Assembly (NCBI RefSeq): GCF_021596505.1
Contig: NZ_PJIZ01000003.1
Span: 83,608 to 147,607 of the forward strand
Length of the DNA: 64,000 bases
From: Nostoc sp. CMAA1605
Lineage (GTDB): Bacteria > Cyanobacteriota > Cyanobacteriia > Cyanobacteriales > Nostocaceae
Direction of reading: 5' to 3'
Positions 40,101 through 48,345 of this stretch are shown here, one piece after another; position 1 is the stretch's first letter, and the number at the start of each line of letters is the position of its first letter. Under the pieces are notes generated by a model. It was not told where the DNA came from and ran no database searches. It was given only the letters and a program-made list of their open reading frames with translations. A program made the translations under genes and the position numbers.

Positions 40101-40676
40101 CAACTCAAGCTCCACCCCCAAACCAAGGATATTCCCGTTTTGATTGTCTCGGTTGTGGATGAACGGACTCAAGGCATAACTGAGGGAGCATTTGCATATT
40201 TAGTTAAACCTATTACCCGGACTCAGTTTCAAGCCACCCTGGAGCGATTAAAATGTTCTACTAATGATGAGTCTGGGATGAATAACGTTACAGCAAAATC
40301 TGCTTTGTCCTCTGCTTTAGTTTTACTAGTAGAAGACAACCAAGCCAATATCAACACTATGTCTGGTTATTTGGAAAGTCGCGGATATCGATTAGCGATC
40401 GCCAACGACGGACAACAAGCCATTGCACAAGTTTATGCCCAACGTCCTGATCTCATTGTCATGGATATCCAAATGCCAGAGATGGACGGATTGACAGCTA
40501 TCCGCCGCATTCGCGAAGATGAGCAATTTGTAGATTTACCCATCATTGCATTAACAGCCCTGGCCATGCCAGGCGATCGCGAAACCTGTCTAGCCGCCGG
40601 AGCTAATGAATATTTAACCAAACCCGTAAAGCTCAAACAACTCGTAGCAACAATTCAAAAATTTTTAACTAGATAA
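34134..40676 (+). CDS. Ten-PAS hybrid histidine kinase
   Basis: 2180 residues, no membrane segment. Order: degenerate receiver (1-125, with Asn60 where the phosphoacceptor Asp belongs, DVILLNSPLFG); GAF domain (about 150-305, LRQFLQADR-type phytochrome-like region); ten PAS domains from about 330 to 1620, each ending in a DITERKQ-type PAC motif; HisKA (His near residue 1658 in LANMSHELRTPLN); ATPase (about 1760-1905, VTDTGIGIS, GTGLGLA) with a cysteine/glycine-rich insert of about 30 residues; receiver (about 1928-2040, VILDLQLPN); receiver (about 2060-2180, VMDIQMPEMDG). The many PAS domains suggest several redox or small-ligand inputs. Same strand and block as two other kinase genes; the cognate output is unknown. 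Confidence 0.93.
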   Translation: MIQRACITILLIAHNTEDWMSFRQCLQQDDLYTYRILEFETATQAIAWCQEGKSDVILLNSPLFGDNCLDSLEKLRKIVSHTESAIILLTAHEDTATAVWAMKNGAQDYLVKPQLSPNRLQAAIHDAVNQRDKYRQLAQIQEQKQLISAIALRIRQSLKLKDILASTVAEVRQFLQADRVLIYRFHSDMSGTVVSESVLPGWTASLEAQIQDTCFQQGAGMEYRQGKTRAINNIYQAGLTDCHVQLLEQFEVKANLVVPILVLNRLWGLLIAHQCTAPRQWQAMELELLDQLAVQIAIAIQQASAYEIAQKQLRERYRVEKNLRDSEERFRSTFEQAAVGITHVSLSGKFLRVNQRFADITGYSPSELKTLRFQEITHPEDLAADLEQLEILLAGAISTYSMEKRYIRQDNTIIWVKLTVSLVRDTFAHPQYFIGVVEDISDRILAQQAIKQLNQELEARVERRTAALKESEERWQLALRGSNDGIWDWNLKTNELFFSARWKQIRGFSDDAISPDLAAWSSSIHPDDRDRILADLDDHFAQKTPFFQAEYRVQCQDGSYLWVLDRGQALWDEAGHVIRISGSETDITTRKQAEAQLFELLNLQQAILTSTDYAITSTNSQGIIQIFNPAAQKMLGYTAEEVVGQVTPVIFHDPEEIRQHAQALGEEIAPGQKLIATNPSAHQKEEWTFIRKDGSCFPVSLSVQPLCNAEGQIIGGVGIAKDITQQKQIDAQLRKNAANLAAAQRIAHLGSWEMDLHTQEILWSQEVFRIFGRNPESGMPTYGEMLEWIHPDDRHHQDLAVQQAIAQGQCYELEYRCYRPDQSLRYVLSRGEVILNADGQPSQLISIILDITDRKQTEQQLSNLSDRLTLALKSADIGTWDWDLTHDVYWDERMYALYELPYSDDCVKDKDWLKLIHPEDRDKTATALQDALQGKREFDVEFRTMRNNGSIRYIHASALVQRNQQGKAQRMVGINYDITERKQVESALRESEHRYATLTEAAPVAIFRLDHTGQCVYVNERWSRMTGRPIKSALGVGWLEALHPEDRDRLLTKWLQQGFSQPELYQNEGRHLLPDGSVNWFYCHILPETDSNGAIMGYIGTLTDITERKQAEEQLHHLSERLSLAIKSGGFGIWEYDCVNGSQIWDEQMYKLYGVSPIDFDPTLDSWLSCLHPDDRDYIVAVMDQVLQNNQEYDVEFSIIQPNGEIRYIKAYGLLNCDPQGQPLRMIGVNFDITAHKQAEQELIRNRDLREIIFNESADALFLVDPVTLITLDCNRRAVELFEATKKSDLLGIAGHQLQNRQFSSEEMATIVTQMRTKGFWSQEIEYVTCKGKVFWGNIAAKPIVIAGRTLNLLRVTDISEHKQAEEALAKYAREVEDLYNKAPCGYHSLDSAGRIMRVNETELQWLGYSHEEMIGQPFVHFFTEASRQAFLENYPRFKERGWSKDLEYEMVCKDGTILPVMISAAAVKDADGNYLYSRATLFDMREQQAALRDRQKAEQELQASRTMLQLVLDTIPQRVFWKDCQLNYIGCNPAFANDAQLFQPDDIIGKTDFDLPWKQQAPMYRADDTLVITTGKAKLGYEEPMATHDGASIWLRTSKIPLTNTTGEVIGVLGSYEDITERKYAEEKLRQTNEQLANANAELARATRLKDEFLANMSHELRTPLNAILGMSEGFEEGVFGAINDQQAKAIATIERSGRHLLELINDILDLSKIESGKLELQLSDIPIKSLCETSLVFIKQVALKKSIRLLTEIPHHLGSIQADDRRLRQVLINLLSNAVKFTPEGGTVTLKVWLEEPGEKECGGAGGGISCLSSQSSLKCQASPHINFCVTDTGIGISPENIGKLFQPFMQLDSSLNRQYNGTGLGLALVQRITTLHGGTVCVDSQLGKGSCFTVRIPYITTDILPPKLATVQLPKNYSLSPNSPVLIIEDSMAAADQITRYLLEMSIKCLVYPMGEGALEEVIRIRPALVILDLQLPNVSGWDVLKQLKLHPQTKDIPVLIVSVVDERTQGITEGAFAYLVKPITRTQFQATLERLKCSTNDESGMNNVTAKSALSSALVLLVEDNQANINTMSGYLESRGYRLAIANDGQQAIAQVYAQRPDLIVMDIQMPEMDGLTAIRRIREDEQFVDLPIIALTALAMPGDRETCLAAGANEYLTKPVKLKQLVATIQKFLTR

Positions 40677-40865
40677 ATAATTCAGTGGCAAAAAATAACT
40701 GTTAAATCCCTTGATCTTTTAATTATCCCTATGTCTAATTTTGGCATTGTTTTCAGTTAAGTCCGTGAGAAAAAACACCATAAAGTTAATCAAAACCAAC
40801 TAGGCTGAAACTATTTCTTCCTTCTGCCCTATAAACTATTCTTCTGAAATAATAGAGATTTAATT

Positions 40866-41942
40866 ATGAATCATCAACATTCTATTTTAATAATTGACGA
40901 TGAACCAGATAACTTTGATGTAATTGAAATTCTACTTGATAGTGAAAACTACGAATTACATTATGCCCCCAGTGGTCAACAAGCTATTGATTGCCTTGAT
41001 AGTTTTCAGCCTGATGTCATTTTGTTAGACGTAATGATGCCTGATTTAGATGGCATGGAAGTCTGCCGGAAAATTAAATCTGAACGGCAATGGCAGACAA
41101 TTCCGATCATTATGGTAACGGCATTAACTGCTAAAGAAGATTTAGCTAAATGTATGGCGGCTGGAGCAGATGATTTTATTAGTAAGCCAGTCAATGGTGT
41201 GGAATTAAGAGCCAGAGTGAATTCTATGCTGCGAATTAAAGGCCAATACGATCAATTGCAGAGTCTACTGAATCTGCGTGAAGATATGGTCAATATGATT
41301 GTACATGACTTACGCAACCCCCTCACCAGCATTATCATCTCCAATGAAGTGCTGCAAATTCCTGGATTATCACCCGAAAAGCATGAACAAAAGACACATA
41401 AAATCATTCTCGCAGCCCAACAAATGCAATCTATGATTGATAGCTTGCTGATTATGGCTAAGTTGGAATCTGGCAAAATGGTTCTTCAGCGCAACGATGT
41501 AGAACTAGGTACACTTTGTCTGTCGGCGTTGGCAGATGTGGAAGAAATCGCTCACCACAAAAATCTTCATCTGATCAGCGAATTACCCAATCCAGGAAGC
41601 ATGGTAAACGTCGATATACCGATTTTTCGCCGCATTTTGGATAATTTACTCTCTAATGCCATTAAATTTTCCCCTCCTCACTCTCAAGTTATCCTCAAAG
41701 CAGAATGTTCCACTACAGATATTAAATTGCAAGTAATTGATTCCGGTTCAGGAGTGCCACAAAATTTACGCCAAAGCATTTTTGAAAAGTATGAGATTGG
41801 CACAAGAATGAGCGAAGTTTCACAAATTGGCTTAGGATTAGCTTTTTGCAAAATGGCAATTGAGGCGCATCACGGTATGATTATGGTTGAAGATAATTAT
41901 CCCCAAGGCAGTGTTTTTACGCTTTTTCTACCGTCAATCTAG
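40866..41942 (+). CDS. Receiver-histidine kinase
   Basis: 358 residues. An N-terminal receiver (ILIIDDEPDN; Asp in VILLDVMMPDLDG; Lys in ISKPV) is followed directly by HisKA (MIVHDLRNPLTSI, near residue 145) and an ATPase domain (NLLSNAIKFSP, VIDSGSGVP, GLGLAF). This REC-kinase order is typical of cyanobacterial relay kinases that are controlled by phosphorylation of their own receiver. It lies 190 bases after the ten-PAS kinase on the same strand and is a likely partner. Confidence 0.93.
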   Translation: MNHQHSILIIDDEPDNFDVIEILLDSENYELHYAPSGQQAIDCLDSFQPDVILLDVMMPDLDGMEVCRKIKSERQWQTIPIIMVTALTAKEDLAKCMAAGADDFISKPVNGVELRARVNSMLRIKGQYDQLQSLLNLREDMVNMIVHDLRNPLTSIIISNEVLQIPGLSPEKHEQKTHKIILAAQQMQSMIDSLLIMAKLESGKMVLQRNDVELGTLCLSALADVEEIAHHKNLHLISELPNPGSMVNVDIPIFRRILDNLLSNAIKFSPPHSQVILKAECSTTDIKLQVIDSGSGVPQNLRQSIFEKYEIGTRMSEVSQIGLGLAFCKMAIEAHHGMIMVEDNYPQGSVFTLFLPSI

Positions 41943-42171
41943 TAGTTCACCAACCCAAAATTGCTAGGCTAAGGCAAGCAGGGGGAGCAGGGGGAGCAGG
42001 GGGAGAAAGAGATTTTTTTTGCTGCTATTAACCTTACAAAGTTCTTTTGGCAGACTACTAGGATACGAAAATAATTTCAGAAATGAAATTACCTCGATTA
42101 TTGTATAGTAATAATTAATGCTATCATTTATTTTCTCTACCTAAAAACACTTAACATTATTCTACTTATTT

Positions 42172-43050
42172 ATGGTGTCTTCTAGCCAAAAACTACGGCA
42201 GTTACTTGCAAAACCTGAAATTATTGTGATTCCTGGTGTTTATGATTGTTTAAGTGCAAAGTTAGCAGAAAATATAGGTTTTGATGTTATTGCTACCAGT
42301 GGTTTTGGTATTGCAGCTTCTACCTTGGGTTTACCAGACTATGGTTTTCTCTCCGTTACAGAAACACTATATAGTATTGGACGCATTGCTCAAGCGGTAA
42401 GTGTACCTCTGATTGCAGATTTAGATACCGGCTATGGTAATGCTCTGAATGTGATGCGGACTATCAAGGATGCTGTGCAGTTGGGAGTGGCGGGGGTGTT
42501 GCTAGAAGACCAGGAATGGCCGAAAAAGTGCGGACACTTTGAAGGTAAACGAGTCATCCCCACGGAAGAACACGCCGGGAAAATTAGAGCCGCAGTTGAG
42601 GCGCGGGGAGATAGTGGTTTAGTGATTATCGCCCGGACTGATGCCCGTGCGCCTTTGGGTTTAGAGGCTGCGATCGCCCGTGGTCATGCTTACATTGCTG
42701 CCGGAGCAGATATACTCTTTGTAGAAGCACCCCAATCTGTAGAAGAGTTAAAAGCAATTAAAGCTGCTTTTCCTGACATTCCCTTAGTAGCTAATATCGT
42801 TGAAGGTGGTAAAACTCCTTCCCTGTCGGCGGCTGAATTACAAAATCTAGGCTTTAAAATTGTCTTTTTCCCCTTAACTGGCTTATTAGCAGTTACCCAA
42901 ACTCTTACTAATTGTTTAACTCATTTAAAACAACAGGGAACTACAGCTAATTTTCACGATTTAGTGAGGTTTCAAGATTTTCAAGCACTCGTCGGTGTTC
43001 CCCAATTTCTACAAATGGAAAAGCAATTTACTGTAGAAAAGGATGAATAA
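42172..43050 (+). CDS. Isocitrate lyase/PEP mutase family enzyme
   Basis: 292 residues, TIM barrel. The metal site DLDTGYGN and the flexible catalytic loop LLEDQEWPKKCGHFEGK (KKCGH with a potential catalytic Cys) are intact, as is VIIARTDA. This loop fits C-C lyases of the 2-methylisocitrate lyase/oxaloacetate hydrolase type rather than a true phosphonate mutase, but the substrate cannot be fixed from sequence. It overlaps the following acetyltransferase gene by eight bases and is probably translated together with it. Confidence 0.88.
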   Translation: MVSSSQKLRQLLAKPEIIVIPGVYDCLSAKLAENIGFDVIATSGFGIAASTLGLPDYGFLSVTETLYSIGRIAQAVSVPLIADLDTGYGNALNVMRTIKDAVQLGVAGVLLEDQEWPKKCGHFEGKRVIPTEEHAGKIRAAVEARGDSGLVIIARTDARAPLGLEAAIARGHAYIAAGADILFVEAPQSVEELKAIKAAFPDIPLVANIVEGGKTPSLSAAELQNLGFKIVFFPLTGLLAVTQTLTNCLTHLKQQGTTANFHDLVRFQDFQALVGVPQFLQMEKQFTVEKDE

Positions 43051-43465
43051 ATTACCCGAATCTATCCAATACAAAGATACATACGATATTAACCAAAATA
43101 GTATTCTTGACCTGTATAAAGCTAATCAATGGTCATCAGCAGAAAAACCAGATTTACTCTACCAAGCTTTGATGAATTCCCATTCACTCATTTCTGCATG
43201 GCATGAAGATAAGTTGGTAGGTTTAGGCAATGCTATCTCAGATGGCTTTTTAGTAGTGTATTATCCTCATTTATTGGTCTTGCCAGATTACCAAAATCAA
43301 GGTATCGGCAGTCAGATTATCAAAATGCTTATATCTCGATATGATGGGTTTCATCAGCATATTTTACTGGCGGAAAACCAAGCTATTAATTTCTACAAAA
43401 AAGTAGGTTTTCAGCGTGCAGGTACAACAGAACCTATGTGGATTTACGCTGGAAATGACCACTGA
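43043..43465 (+). CDS. GNAT family N-acetyltransferase
   Basis: 140 residues. The acetyl-CoA pyrophosphate loop is LPDYQNQGIGSQIIKMLI, followed by the C-terminal AINFYKKVGFQRAG typical of GNAT enzymes. The start overlaps the upstream lyase gene (ATGAATAA contains both start and stop). The substrate is unknown; pairing with a lyase suggests a small-molecule target, by position only. Confidence 0.9.
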   Translation: MNKLPESIQYKDTYDINQNSILDLYKANQWSSAEKPDLLYQALMNSHSLISAWHEDKLVGLGNAISDGFLVVYYPHLLVLPDYQNQGIGSQIIKMLISRYDGFHQHILLAENQAINFYKKVGFQRAGTTEPMWIYAGNDH

Positions 43466-43534
43466 AATTTAGACATCTATTTCTTATTTTATTAGAAAAT
43501 TAGGTTACTAATTTGTAAAAAAAAAATCATTATT

Positions 43535-43930
43535 CTACTCATTTAAATGTTTTTTTAAAGATGAATACAAATTAATAATGTGATGATCAATCAAGCTGTA
43601 ATACACATTTTTACCTTCTCGACGATAATTCACTAAGCGCATCGCTTTTAATAATCGCAATTGATGAGAAACTGCCGATTCGGTCATTTTTGTTAATGCA
43701 GCTAAATCACAAACACACAACTCTTGGGAAGCTAAAGCTGATATCAGCCGCAGACGATTGGGATCTGCAAGTATGCCAAAAATTTCTGCCATCTGTTGCG
43801 CTTGATCTGGAGACAAGATTTGTGTTTGGATTGACCGCACATTATCCAGATGTACCAAATGGGTGTCACATTTTGGTAAGTCGGCATTTGGAAGCAATTC
43901 CAACTCTTTTTTACTCTGTCGCTTATTCAT
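43535..43930 (-). CDS. ArsR/SmtB-family metal-sensing repressor (ZiaR/AztR-like)
   Basis: 131 residues from ATG 43930 (an upstream TTG would add five). Winged helix-turn-helix with the alpha-3 metal motif ELCVCDLAALTKMTESAVSHQLRLL and a C-terminal pair of His residues (DHHIINLYSSLKKH) matching an alpha-5 zinc site. The N-terminal arm carries CDTHLVHLD, an additional metal-ligand cluster seen in zinc sensors of this family. It is divergent from the zinc-type P1B ATPase at 44189, with an operator in between, as for the ziaR-ziaA pair of Synechocystis. Zinc-responsive derepression of the ATPase is inferred. Confidence 0.9.
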   Translation of the reverse strand: MNKRQSKKELELLPNADLPKCDTHLVHLDNVRSIQTQILSPDQAQQMAEIFGILADPNRLRLISALASQELCVCDLAALTKMTESAVSHQLRLLKAMRLVNYRREGKNVYYSLIDHHIINLYSSLKKHLNE

Positions 43931-43987
43931 CAGGGTGCTTTTCAATAATGGTTATTACTTTCAATCTTAACTAAAATTAAACATTGT

Positions 43988-44011
43988 ACAGTTGAACATT
44001 TATTCAGATGT
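43988..44011. promoter_or_regulatory. SmtB/ArsR-type operator
   Basis: Imperfect 12+12 inverted repeat ACAGTTGAACAT/TTATTCAGATGT. The conserved TGAA...TTCA halves match the 12-2-12 operators of SmtB/ZiaR-type repressors. It lies 57 bases upstream of the repressor start and about 180 bases from the ATPase start, so it could control both. Confidence 0.7.
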
Positions 44012-44104
44012 TGTATTAAAATACTTGTAAAAGACTGGCACTAATATTCACTGGCGACGACGAAAGATTGTTGCTGTAAGTGCGTCATACCAATTCTTTG
44101 AGAA

Positions 44105-44132
44105 GTAGAGACGTTGTATACAACGTCTCTAC
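44105..44132. repeat. Perfect 28-bp palindrome
   Basis: GTAGAGACGTTGTA and its exact reverse complement without spacer, upstream of the ATPase gene. From memory, near-identical GTAGAGACGTTG palindromes are scattered through Nostoc-type genomes; here it could form a hairpin in the ATPase leader. Confidence 0.85.
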
Positions 44133-44188
44133 TGATAAATTTTATCTTCATCAAGAAACGTAATTAACTTTGTCACCTGCAAATTGCT

Positions 44189-46495
44189 ATGACTCAAACT
44201 CCTTCCCTGAAAACCCAGATTCTCCAAGTGAATGGTATGGATTGTGGTAGTTGTGCCAAGACAATAGAAGTTGGTTTACAACAATTACGCGGTGTTACGG
44301 AAGCATCAGTTAGCTTTGCCACAGGTAAAGTCAGGATATCCTACAATCCAGAGGATTTGAGTCTAAAAACTATTTCCGATCGCATTCAGGCTTTAGGTTA
44401 CACAGTAGAACAGATTGCTGGGTTAGAGTCAGAGCAGAAAACTCATTCTTGTGGTTGTAGTCACGACCATACTCATCACAGTGATAGTCATTCACTGGCG
44501 GAAATAGCTGATACTAAATCGCTACAACATAACTGTGATCATGACCATAACCATGACCACCATCAGCATCAAGATGCAGTTTCAACTACTACACAGAAAT
44601 CTGATCCCACAAACTGGAAATTTTGGATTACTAACCGCCGGGGACAAGGTGTCATTCTTACAGGCGTGGGGTTAGCGTTGGGTTTACTGGCGCAATATTT
44701 AGCCTTACCTATTTGGATAGCACGAGCTTTTTATGGCGTTGGTATAGTGATTGCAGGCTATCCCATTGCACGGATTGGTTTATTGGAATTGCGCTTGCGC
44801 CGGGCTGATATGAATTTGCTGATGACTATTTCAGTCATAGGTGCATTGATTTTAGGTGACTGGTTTGAAGGGGCGTTAGTTGTCTTTTTGTTCTCTTTGG
44901 GTACAACATTGCAAGTCTTGACCTTTGGTCGCACACGCAACGCAATTCGCGCCCTCATGGATTTAACTCCACCCACAGCTACCGTCAAACGAGGGAATCA
45001 AGAAGTAACTGTTCCCGTGGAAAATGTTCAAGTTGGGGAAATTTTGACAGTTAGACCAGGTGGACGTGTAGCGTTAGACGGCATAGTTGTTTCTGGTAGT
45101 AGTGCTATTGACCAGTCTCCAATTACGGGAGAATCAATCCCAGAAGATAAAGAAGCAGGCGACACTGTTTTTGCTGGGACGTTAAATCAATCAGGCTTTT
45201 TGGAAATCAAGGTTACACATACTGTAAAGGATACGACTGTAGCTAAAATTATCCATTTAGTAGAAACAGCCCAAGGTAGTCGCGCACCTTCTCAGCAGTG
45301 GGTGGATAAGTTTGCCGGAGTATACACCCCAATTGTGATTTTGATTGCGATCGCGATCGCGCTCATTCCGCCTTTGGTATTTGCTCAACCTGGGAATGTC
45401 TGGTTTTATCGAGCCTTAGTCATGCTAGTCATTGCTTGTCCCTGTGCTTTAGTCATTTCTACCCCAGTTTCCATTGTGAGTGCGATCGGTGCAGCAACTC
45501 GTCAAGGAGTGTTATTTAAAGGAGGTAACGCACTAGAAACCGCCGGACATTTGACTACTCTGGCTTTTGATAAGACAGGTACAATTACCCAAGGGCTACC
45601 GATTGTACAAAAGATTTATAGTCTGGGAAATCACAGTACCCATCAAGTGTTACAAATTGCCGCCATCCTAGAGCAACACTCAGAACATCCACTAGCAAAG
45701 GCTATCGTGGCTAAAGCTGATGAACTGAGCATAGATTTGGAAACACCGATGAACTTCACAGCACTACCAGGGAAAGGCATTCAGGCAATCTGGATTGACA
45801 TAGTTTATTTAGTTGGTAATCGACGGTTGTTTTCCGAGCAAGGTATTTCCTTATCTGGTGAAGTTGAAACTCTGTTGGCAGAAATTGAACAACTTGGTCA
45901 AATTCCGGTACTCGTAGGAACAAAACAAGAAATATGGGGATCGATCGCGCTGTCTGATGGTATCCGTTTAGAAGCAACAGAAGCCATCCGACAACTCAAG
46001 CGACTAGGGTTAAAGCAGTTAGTCATGTTAACAGGCGATCGCGATCGGGTGGCTAGGCAAATTGCCCAACAAGTTGAGATGACAGAATATAGAGCCGAAC
46101 TCTTACCAGAAGATAAACTCCAAGCAATTCAACGGCTAAGACGTTCTGGGGTGGTAGGTATGATTGGGGATGGGATTAATGATGCACCAGCTCTAGCGGC
46201 GGCGGATATCAGTTTTGCTGTGGGTGGAATTGATATTGCCTTAGAAACAGCAGATGTAGTGCTGGTTGGTGGTGACTTGAGACGGCTTGCTTATGCAGTG
46301 GATTTAAGTCGTCGGACTGTATCTGTGATTCAACAGAATGTAGTTTTTTCTTTAGTCACGAAAGCTTTATTTCTACTATTGGGAACGTTGGGTGTTGTTG
46401 GGTTAGCGGTAGCTGTTTTAGCAGACACAGGTACTTCCTTATTAGTGACTGCAAATGGAATGCGCTTATTTAAATCAAGAAATAGGGGGGTGTAG
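44189..46495 (+). CDS. Zinc/cadmium-type P1B ATPase
   Basis: 768 residues, inner membrane. An N-terminal heavy-metal domain (GMDCGSC, Cys19 and Cys22) and a His/Cys-rich linker (HSCGCSHDHTHHSDSH, then HDHNHDHHQHQD, about 90-135) precede the membrane helices. Core motifs: phosphatase TGESIPE, metal-channel CPC in VIACPCALVIS near 416, DKTGT near 460, HP in SEHPLAK, GDGINDAPAL. The CPC with His-rich linker indicates export of Zn2+ (and Cd2+/Pb2+) rather than copper. Divergent from an ArsR-type repressor. Similar to ziaA/aztA; which ortholog is not certain, so no symbol is given. Confidence 0.92.
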   Translation: MTQTPSLKTQILQVNGMDCGSCAKTIEVGLQQLRGVTEASVSFATGKVRISYNPEDLSLKTISDRIQALGYTVEQIAGLESEQKTHSCGCSHDHTHHSDSHSLAEIADTKSLQHNCDHDHNHDHHQHQDAVSTTTQKSDPTNWKFWITNRRGQGVILTGVGLALGLLAQYLALPIWIARAFYGVGIVIAGYPIARIGLLELRLRRADMNLLMTISVIGALILGDWFEGALVVFLFSLGTTLQVLTFGRTRNAIRALMDLTPPTATVKRGNQEVTVPVENVQVGEILTVRPGGRVALDGIVVSGSSAIDQSPITGESIPEDKEAGDTVFAGTLNQSGFLEIKVTHTVKDTTVAKIIHLVETAQGSRAPSQQWVDKFAGVYTPIVILIAIAIALIPPLVFAQPGNVWFYRALVMLVIACPCALVISTPVSIVSAIGAATRQGVLFKGGNALETAGHLTTLAFDKTGTITQGLPIVQKIYSLGNHSTHQVLQIAAILEQHSEHPLAKAIVAKADELSIDLETPMNFTALPGKGIQAIWIDIVYLVGNRRLFSEQGISLSGEVETLLAEIEQLGQIPVLVGTKQEIWGSIALSDGIRLEATEAIRQLKRLGLKQLVMLTGDRDRVARQIAQQVEMTEYRAELLPEDKLQAIQRLRRSGVVGMIGDGINDAPALAAADISFAVGGIDIALETADVVLVGGDLRRLAYAVDLSRRTVSVIQQNVVFSLVTKALFLLLGTLGVVGLAVAVLADTGTSLLVTANGMRLFKSRNRGV

Positions 46496-46540
46496 GGGTT
46501 TAGGGGTTTAGGGGTGTAAGGGTTTAGGGGTTTAGGGGAA
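46487..46540. repeat. STRR heptamer array (GTTTAGG/GTGTAGG)
   Basis: GGGGGTGTAGGGGTTTAGG units starting within the last codons of the ATPase gene (RNRGV); the stop codon TAG lies inside the first unit. Confidence 0.85.
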
Positions 46541-46656
46541 GAAAAAAGTGTTTCTTATATATTTTGCTGGCGTACAGTCTCGCTAGCAATACCAAATTGT
46601 GATGGTAAAAAATGGCAATTTACGCAGAGATTTGCCTAATTTGTGCTGAACCCAAA

Positions 46657-47733
46657 TTACATAACCGTGTTGCGTGTAGATTCAGTATCAATTGGCTTAA
46701 TTAAGTACAAACGTAACATATTCCAAAAAATCGCCAAAGCAGGCGGGATTCTTTGGCAGAATTTGACGAAATTCGGCAAATTACTATTGTTAATGGCTGC
46801 TAGCTTGAGATTATTTTCGGAACACTGTTCTAACCGCCAGAAAAATTCGGGGTGATTAGTATTCAAAATTACAGGGAATGCTCTAGCAGAGGTGTTATTT
46901 GTCTCTTGGATGACTCTTTGATTGTATTTGCGGGGATGGATACCAATGACTTCGTAAAAGCTGGCTCTCTCAAATACTGTCATTGTGTGGGTAGCAAATA
47001 CAGTTAATAAGAAAAAGCGTATCCATAACTTAGCTTTCCAACTTTTCCATAATTGGGGCTGCGATCGCAATACGGCTTTAAAGAAATCTCCGTGGCGATT
47101 TTCATCCTGACACCAACTCTCAAATTTACGGAACAGAGGATAAAACTGATATTCTGGATGCTCCTGCATATGCTTATGCACCAAAATATAACGCCAGTAA
47201 CCAATTTTCTCCGATAGGTAGACGGTGTAAATCACCCACTCTGGCGGGAAAAAGGTATATGTGCGTTTCTTGGTTAAATAATTTAGGTCTAAGGAAAGGT
47301 TTAAATCTGCCATCGATTTATTTAAAAATCCCGCATGGCGTGCCTCATCCCGTGCCATATAATTAAAGGCCTCAGCCAATAGGGGATTGCGGTCTTTAAT
47401 GCGGCGTGATAGCTCTTTAAACAAGAGAAATCCAGAAAACTCCGAAGTACAAGAACGTTCCAAAAAGTCAATAAAGGCGCGGCGTTTTTCCCCTGTAATA
47501 TGATCCCAATTTTGCTTAAACTCTGCATCTCGAACAAAGTGATGGCGGTTGTAGTCCTCCCGCAGTTCTTCTACAATGGCTCGAATCTCCGCCTCATTGG
47601 CTGAAATATCCATCTTCGCCACTGCATCAAAATCGGTAGTATAAAACCGGGGTGTTAATAAAGTTTCTTGAACAGGTGCTTTAATTCCTGGCTTCAGAGT
47701 TTGTGGCTCTGGGGTTACAAGGCTATTAACCAT
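46657..47733 (-). CDS. acsF: Mg-protoporphyrin IX monomethyl ester cyclase, oxidative (second-copy type)
   Basis: 358 residues, diiron enzyme that forms the isocyclic ring of chlorophyll precursors using O2. Iron-ligand segments are visible: EEL in the N-terminal helix region, YMARDEARHAGFL near 125-137 and WCQDENRHGDFF near 205-215. The length fits AcsF/ChlA. Cyanobacteria commonly carry a low-oxygen isoform (chlA-II) next to a second heme oxygenase and hemN; the same company is seen here, with this gene divergent from them. AGGAG precedes the ATG. The isoform assignment is by context. Confidence 0.93.
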   Translation of the reverse strand: MVNSLVTPEPQTLKPGIKAPVQETLLTPRFYTTDFDAVAKMDISANEAEIRAIVEELREDYNRHHFVRDAEFKQNWDHITGEKRRAFIDFLERSCTSEFSGFLLFKELSRRIKDRNPLLAEAFNYMARDEARHAGFLNKSMADLNLSLDLNYLTKKRTYTFFPPEWVIYTVYLSEKIGYWRYILVHKHMQEHPEYQFYPLFRKFESWCQDENRHGDFFKAVLRSQPQLWKSWKAKLWIRFFLLTVFATHTMTVFERASFYEVIGIHPRKYNQRVIQETNNTSARAFPVILNTNHPEFFWRLEQCSENNLKLAAINNSNLPNFVKFCQRIPPALAIFWNMLRLYLIKPIDTESTRNTVM

Positions 47734-48345
47734 GAGACTCCTTACTATAAATGGTTTTATAGTTATATAAACATAAAATGATATTTGTATACATCAGTTA
47801 AATTATCGAACTGATTAGGTATTGGGGATTAGTGATTAGGGACTGGGTACTGGGGAATTGGGAATAGGGAATAGGGAATAGGGCATTGGATAATTCAATG
47901 CGTTGATTTTTGGTTTGGGATTTAATCTAAAGTCTCAAATTCTGACCCCTACACCCTTACACCCCTAAACCCCTACACCCTTTCCTCTTCAAACGATATA
48001 TGTAGTGAGATTAAGCGAAATATAAAAAAATATTAATCTCCGTATAGTTATAAAGCTATTAATAGTTAAATGAGTTTGGGAGATATAAAAATAGTCTGGA
48101 TTTGCATCAGCAGTGGTAGTTGCTAGATAGAGCGATGCCAATCCTCTCTAAACCCAGAATAACAATCCTCTCCAGTATTGATTGTGAACTGGCAACTATT
48201 TTGAGTCTATGAAGGGTGCTGAGTTAAAAGTGCTAGGTACTGAGTTAAAAAATGATCATCTCAATAACTGATCATCGGCTAAACGCCGCGCTACCGCTAA
48301 CACCACTCAGCACTCATCACTAAATCAAGCATCAAGGAAGTAAAA
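47734..48345. other. Divergent intergenic region between acsF and heme oxygenase, with repeats
   Basis: 612 bases. STRR-like GGGATTA/GGGAATA units at about 47821-47890, CACCCTTA/CCCCTAAAC units at 47945-47985, and GAGTTAAAAGTGCTAG units near 48220-48250. No gene is seen. The promoters for both tetrapyrrole genes should lie here; I could not identify a binding site for a low-oxygen regulator. Confidence 0.6.
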
